This document shows positions 44,479 to 46,600 of a stretch of DNA of 46,600 bases, piece by piece; within the stretch, counting starts at the first letter, position 1, and each line of letters begins with the position of its first letter. Source of the DNA: Candidatus Binataceae bacterium (GTDB lineage Bacteria > Desulfobacterota > Binatia > Binatales > Binataceae); the NCBI GenBank assembly GCA_035500095.1, contig DATJXN010000029.1:1-46600 (forward strand). Direction: 5' to 3'. Both the position numbers and the translations under genes were made by a program. Below the pieces are notes generated by a model. That model was not told where the DNA came from and ran no database searches. It saw only the letters and a list, made by a program, of their open reading frames with translations.

Positions 44479-45392
44479 TGTGCGCTCTGTGCTTGCTCTG
44501 TCATCGTGGCCGGACGTTGGCCGCCACTTTTGAGAGCCATCGGTGACGATTTCGGCTGAGATAGCGGCAGAAGAGAGTTCGCTTCGCCCGGGTCAACAGA
44601 CGACCTCGTGCTCGACGGTGTGCGCTCCGAAACGACCAAAGTCCTCCAGGCGGGTGACCATCGGCTGACCCTCAGTCGTCGCGGCCGCTATCACCAGATC
44701 GTGAAGCCGGCGTTCTCCGTAACGCCAACGGCCGGCAGATATGGCCATTGGGCAGAATTAAACATTGGCGGGTCCAGGCCGTACCCACGCCGGGTTAATG
44801 CAATGTGCGCTATTTGCGGTCGGGCGTTTGCCAGGCCGCCGAGCACGTTGCGCCCCGGCCAGCGGACAACCTCGTGCTCACCGCGGCACATCGCGGATGG
44901 TGACCGCCGTCACAGTGGACCATCCGTCCTACAGATTTGGATCGAGAAGCATGCTTGCCAGCCGGCGACCGGCCCTACCCCATGGAAATGGGATCGACCT
45001 CGAACGCGTGGACCCGTTCGTCACGTGTTTTTTTGCGATTTTGAAATGGCGCGAGTCTGGAGTTAGAGCGCTCGATTGGTTGCAGCGCCCGACTCATAGA
45101 TTCGCCCCTTTTTGGAAGGACAGCTTTTGTGCGGCGTGGCGGGCCGCAACCAATGATGATGCTGCTCCTGGGGGAAAGTGGCGTTCATTGCGCACGCGGA
45201 ACCCGTCCAGCCGCAGTGCTAGCGTCTCACATAGCGTCGGAACCTGCCTGCAACGCCTAACGTGACTTGAGCAGCAGACTGCGACGAAATGACCAAAAGC
45301 ATTCTCGCGGACGTTTCTTCCTGTCACCGGTCGAAGGCCGAAACGGAAGTAGTTGGCGAATTGCGACGCAAACCTATGGTAAAGTGCTAGGT
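44479..45392. other. About 900 bp of element DNA without a convincing gene
   Basis: Open frames here have irregular composition and no clear ribosome sites. The most interesting is on the plus strand from ATG 44803: it begins MCAICGRAFARPP and reaches TSCSPRH about 25 residues later, a C-x2-C ... C-x2-H pattern like the small zinc fingers of phage and HNH-type proteins. It may be a decayed or short gene. The rest shows nothing recognisable, which suits a deletion-worn insertion. Confidence 0.4.
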
Positions 45393-45611
45393 ATGAAACG
45401 GAAGTCTATAGACAAAAGGCCCCTCTACACGCTGCCTAGCAAGGTGATGACGGTGCGCGAAGTATCAGCATACTTACGGGTGCACCCGTCCACGATCTAC
45501 CGGTTGCTGAAGCAGCAGCAGATACCGGCGTTTCAGATGGGTAGCGACTGGCGGTTCAACATCGAAGCCATCGACAGCTGGCGCCTGAAGCAGGAAAGCG
45601 CGGGGGGATGA
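45393..45611 (+). CDS. Excisionase-family helix-turn-helix DNA-binding protein
   Basis: The ATG at 45393 gives 72 residues; the frame is open back to 45267, but the added residues do not look conserved. The core MTVREVSAYLRVHPSTIYRL (about 18-37) is the winged HTH of the MerR-like excisionase family, followed by IPAFQMGSDWRFNIEAIDSW (about 43-62), the beta-wing with the conserved W-R. Such proteins act as recombination directionality factors for integrases or as small regulators of mobile elements. Its place between the tRNA-derived repeats fits that role. No integrase gene accompanies it. The ribosome site is weak (CTAGGT). Confidence 0.82.
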   Translation: MKRKSIDKRPLYTLPSKVMTVREVSAYLRVHPSTIYRLLKQQQIPAFQMGSDWRFNIEAIDSWRLKQESAGG

Positions 45612-45744
45612 GCGACGAGTAGCTCTCGTCATGATCGCACATCCGCCCAACTCTTTCCTTGGCGTCGGCGCTATAGCTTCTTTAACGCGGGCCAGAGTCA
45701 AGATGCCTCGGCGCCTGCTTCTGACGCCCACACTCGACTCAGTC

Positions 45745-46119
45745 CTATTTCGGACATGACACGTAGAGATGAAATGACGCGTTGACAGGATTGCCGCTAA
45801 TGTCCGTGGTTTGAACATCAACAGAATTGCCATCCGCCGAATCCCCTGTGACACCAATCGTGCCGATGGTCGGGGCATTCGTGTTAACCGAACCGAGGGT
45901 TGCTACAAATGCACAGCCTGCGACGTCCTTGCTGAAGGTGACAGTGTATAACCCAGTGCCAGCAGTATGAGAACCCGTGACCGGGCCCGCGCTGCTGAAT
46001 TGGCGTACGATATTGCCGTTATCACCCTCCACGACCGCCCAGTTGTTCTGGCCCTGTAGGTCCTTGACCTTCTTGGCCAGCGCCGGAAGTCCACCCACGA
46101 ATTTCCTCTTCCGACTCAT
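45745..46119 (-). CDS. Beta-rich small protein of unknown function
   Basis: From ATG 46119 the product is 124 residues (ATG 46128 would add three). A basic N-terminus (MSRKRKF) and a short helix with LPALAKKVKDLQGQ lead into a Gly/Thr/Val-rich beta region. Landmarks are WAVVEGDNGNIVRQFSS (about 27-43), GLYTVTFSKDVAGCAFVATL (about 57-76) and the end ASFHLYVSCPK. I have seen the same pattern (WAVV...G..., Y-x-V-x-F-x-x-D-V-x-x-CA-x-VAT, FHL-x-V-x-C) in uncharacterised proteins, mostly of Actinobacteria, but no function is known to me. GACCT-TATT-AGGTC (46131-46144), an inverted repeat just upstream, might be an operator. Confidence 0.68.
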   Translation of the reverse strand: MSRKRKFVGGLPALAKKVKDLQGQNNWAVVEGDNGNIVRQFSSAGPVTGSHTAGTGLYTVTFSKDVAGCAFVATLGSVNTNAPTIGTIGVTGDSADGNSVDVQTTDISGNPVNASFHLYVSCPK

Positions 46120-46240
46120 TGGATACATAAGACCTTATTAGGTCATAATGACTAACATTAGATTAGAAATCTGTCAAACAGGTCCCGCACGACAGAGTGC
46201 CGCGGGGTTTCATTCGGCTGGACGTGGGCGAACATGGTTC

Positions 46241-46299
46241 CGCCGGGCTCATAACCCGGAGGTCGAAGGTTCAAATCCCTCCCCCGCAACCAAAAAACC
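46241..46299 (+). repeat. attR-like direct repeat (59 bp, truncated tRNA-Met copy)
   Basis: The copy is identical to 44397-44455 but is not preceded by a normal D-arm, so it cannot make a standard tRNA. The identity ends within the first arm of the following terminator. Confidence 0.8.
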
Positions 46300-46319
46300 C
46301 GCATTGATGCGGGTTTTTT
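46292..46319 (+). terminator. Terminator after the truncated tRNA copy
   Basis: AAAAAACCCGCAT (46292-46304) and ATGCGGGTTTTTT (46307-46319) are perfect arms with a two-base loop. The A/C-rich start is shared with the terminator at 44448, but the stem tip and loop differ, so this is probably the original chromosomal terminator displaced by the insertion, or the reverse. Confidence 0.85.
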
Positions 46320-46358
46320 GCTTTCAAAGACCTCTAATGAACAAAAAGTGACGCCGCT

Positions 46359-46600
46359 TCAGAATGCCGAGCCATCGTCGAAGAACCATAACCGCTGGGC
46401 GCCCGTCAGCTTGACACGCGAGATCGGGTTTCCAATGCTGTCCACCATGGTGATGTTATAGGAGGTCGTACCGTTCGGAAGCCCGGGATAGTCAAAGTTG
46501 CCTAAGCCATCCTGCGTGGACGTCTGAAACCAGGGATCTGCGATGTAGTTAGCCAGCGTCGCGATCTCGCCGTCCACTTCCGGAGCCTCGACGATCCATT
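46359..46600 (-). CDS. Unknown protein, C-terminal part (runs off right edge)
   Basis: The frame is open at the right edge and ends at 46359, giving at least 80 residues; the GTG at 46577 is only an internal codon, since readable sequence (WIVEAPEVDGE) continues to the edge. The segment is polar, with LANYIADPWFQTSTQDGLG and the end TGAQRLWFFDDGSAF. No family is recognised. Base composition is more A/T-rich than the core genome, like the neighbouring element, so it may belong to the same or a tandem insertion, or to a phage-like module further right. Confidence 0.6.
   Translation of the reverse strand, partial: WIVEAPEVDGEIATLANYIADPWFQTSTQDGLGNFDYPGLPNGTTSYNITMVDSIGNPISRVKLTGAQRLWFFDDGSAF

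Larger units (their letters stand above)
44397..46299. mobile_element. Small tRNA-bracketed element (about 1.8 kb between direct repeats)
   Basis: Two perfect 59-bp repeats of the tRNA-Met 3' half, 1,844 bp apart, bracket DNA that is visibly richer in A/T than the chromosome to the left. Inside are an excisionase-type HTH gene (45393-45611), a beta-rich protein gene of unknown function (45745-46119, minus) and about 900 bp with no convincing gene. No integrase is present. It may be a deletion remnant of an island, a satellite mobilised in trans, or the first of several tandem insertions, as the foreign-looking sequence continues past the right repeat. Confidence 0.6.

Noticed and set aside
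44608..45066. 152-residue frame in the mobile element as a full gene
   Set aside because: The first 65 residues look random and no ribosome site is present; only the Cys-containing segment from 44803 is kept as a doubtful remnant.

Overview
The window is high-GC bacterial chromosome. It has the gene set of an aerobic, Gram-negative-type organism: a heptosyltransferase and an LPS-kinase-like protein, a haem-copper oxidase with alternative complex III, complex I subunits, and several acyl-CoA enzymes (acyl-CoA dehydrogenase, CaiB/BaiF CoA-transferase, a thiolase-like protein with a DUF35 partner). LL-diaminopimelate aminotransferase, alternative complex III and an ArsS-type radical SAM protein together suggest an uncultured delta-proteobacterium-like or Binatota-like lineage. 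That placement is inference; there is no rRNA in the window to fix it.

Layout. 1-3431 (minus): envelope glycan genes (GT4 partial, GT2, LPS-kinase-like, GT9). 3518-5657 (minus): nuoD, nuoC, nuoA, with no nuoB between nuoA and nuoC. 5767-10269: serine hydrolase, arsS-like radical SAM, a tandem HPP-like membrane protein and an acyl-CoA dehydrogenase whose 3' end overlaps it convergently. 10456-13767 (plus): GFA-family protein, DUF1054 protein, gpsA, a twin zinc-finger small protein, dapB. 13840-26357 (minus): the main respiratory locus actA-actB-actC-actD-actF-coxB-coxA/C fusion-coxD-ctaG, with a duplicated unknown membrane protein after it. 26809-29195 (plus): dapL, folK, fsa-type transaldolase. 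29240-33773: amidase, bicupin, MBL-fold protein, CoA-transferase. 34029-38662 (plus): a small lipoprotein, then grpE-dnaK-dnaJ. 38734-41075: aroE, pyrE and a DUF1614 membrane protein. 41113-44284: DUF35 protein and thiolase-like protein, an unlisted 59-residue gene followed by a 17-bp tandem repeat, and an FAD oxidoreductase.

The right end is accessory. An initiator tRNA-Met gene (44372-44448) is followed 1,844 bp downstream by a perfect 59-bp copy of its 3' half (anticodon stem through CCA into the terminator). This is the arrangement left by site-specific integration into a tRNA gene. The bracketed DNA is visibly richer in A/T, holds an excisionase-type HTH gene and a beta-rich small protein of unknown function, and has no integrase. 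A further unknown partial gene runs off the right edge.

How the genes work together: complex I feeds quinol, alternative complex III oxidises quinol, and the caa3-type oxidase reduces oxygen. The last two are encoded as one tightly packed unit. The monohaem cytochrome subunit ActE is missing from that unit, and a cytochrome c domain is fused to CoxB instead. dapL and dapB belong to the same lysine/diaminopimelate route; aroE, pyrE, folK and gpsA are scattered housekeeping genes. The less ordinary items are the tRNA-bracketed mini-element, the ACIII-oxidase unit with its unknown trailing membrane protein, the nuoB gap, a thiolase-fold protein without its nucleophilic cysteine, and two short tandem repeats next to gene starts or ends.
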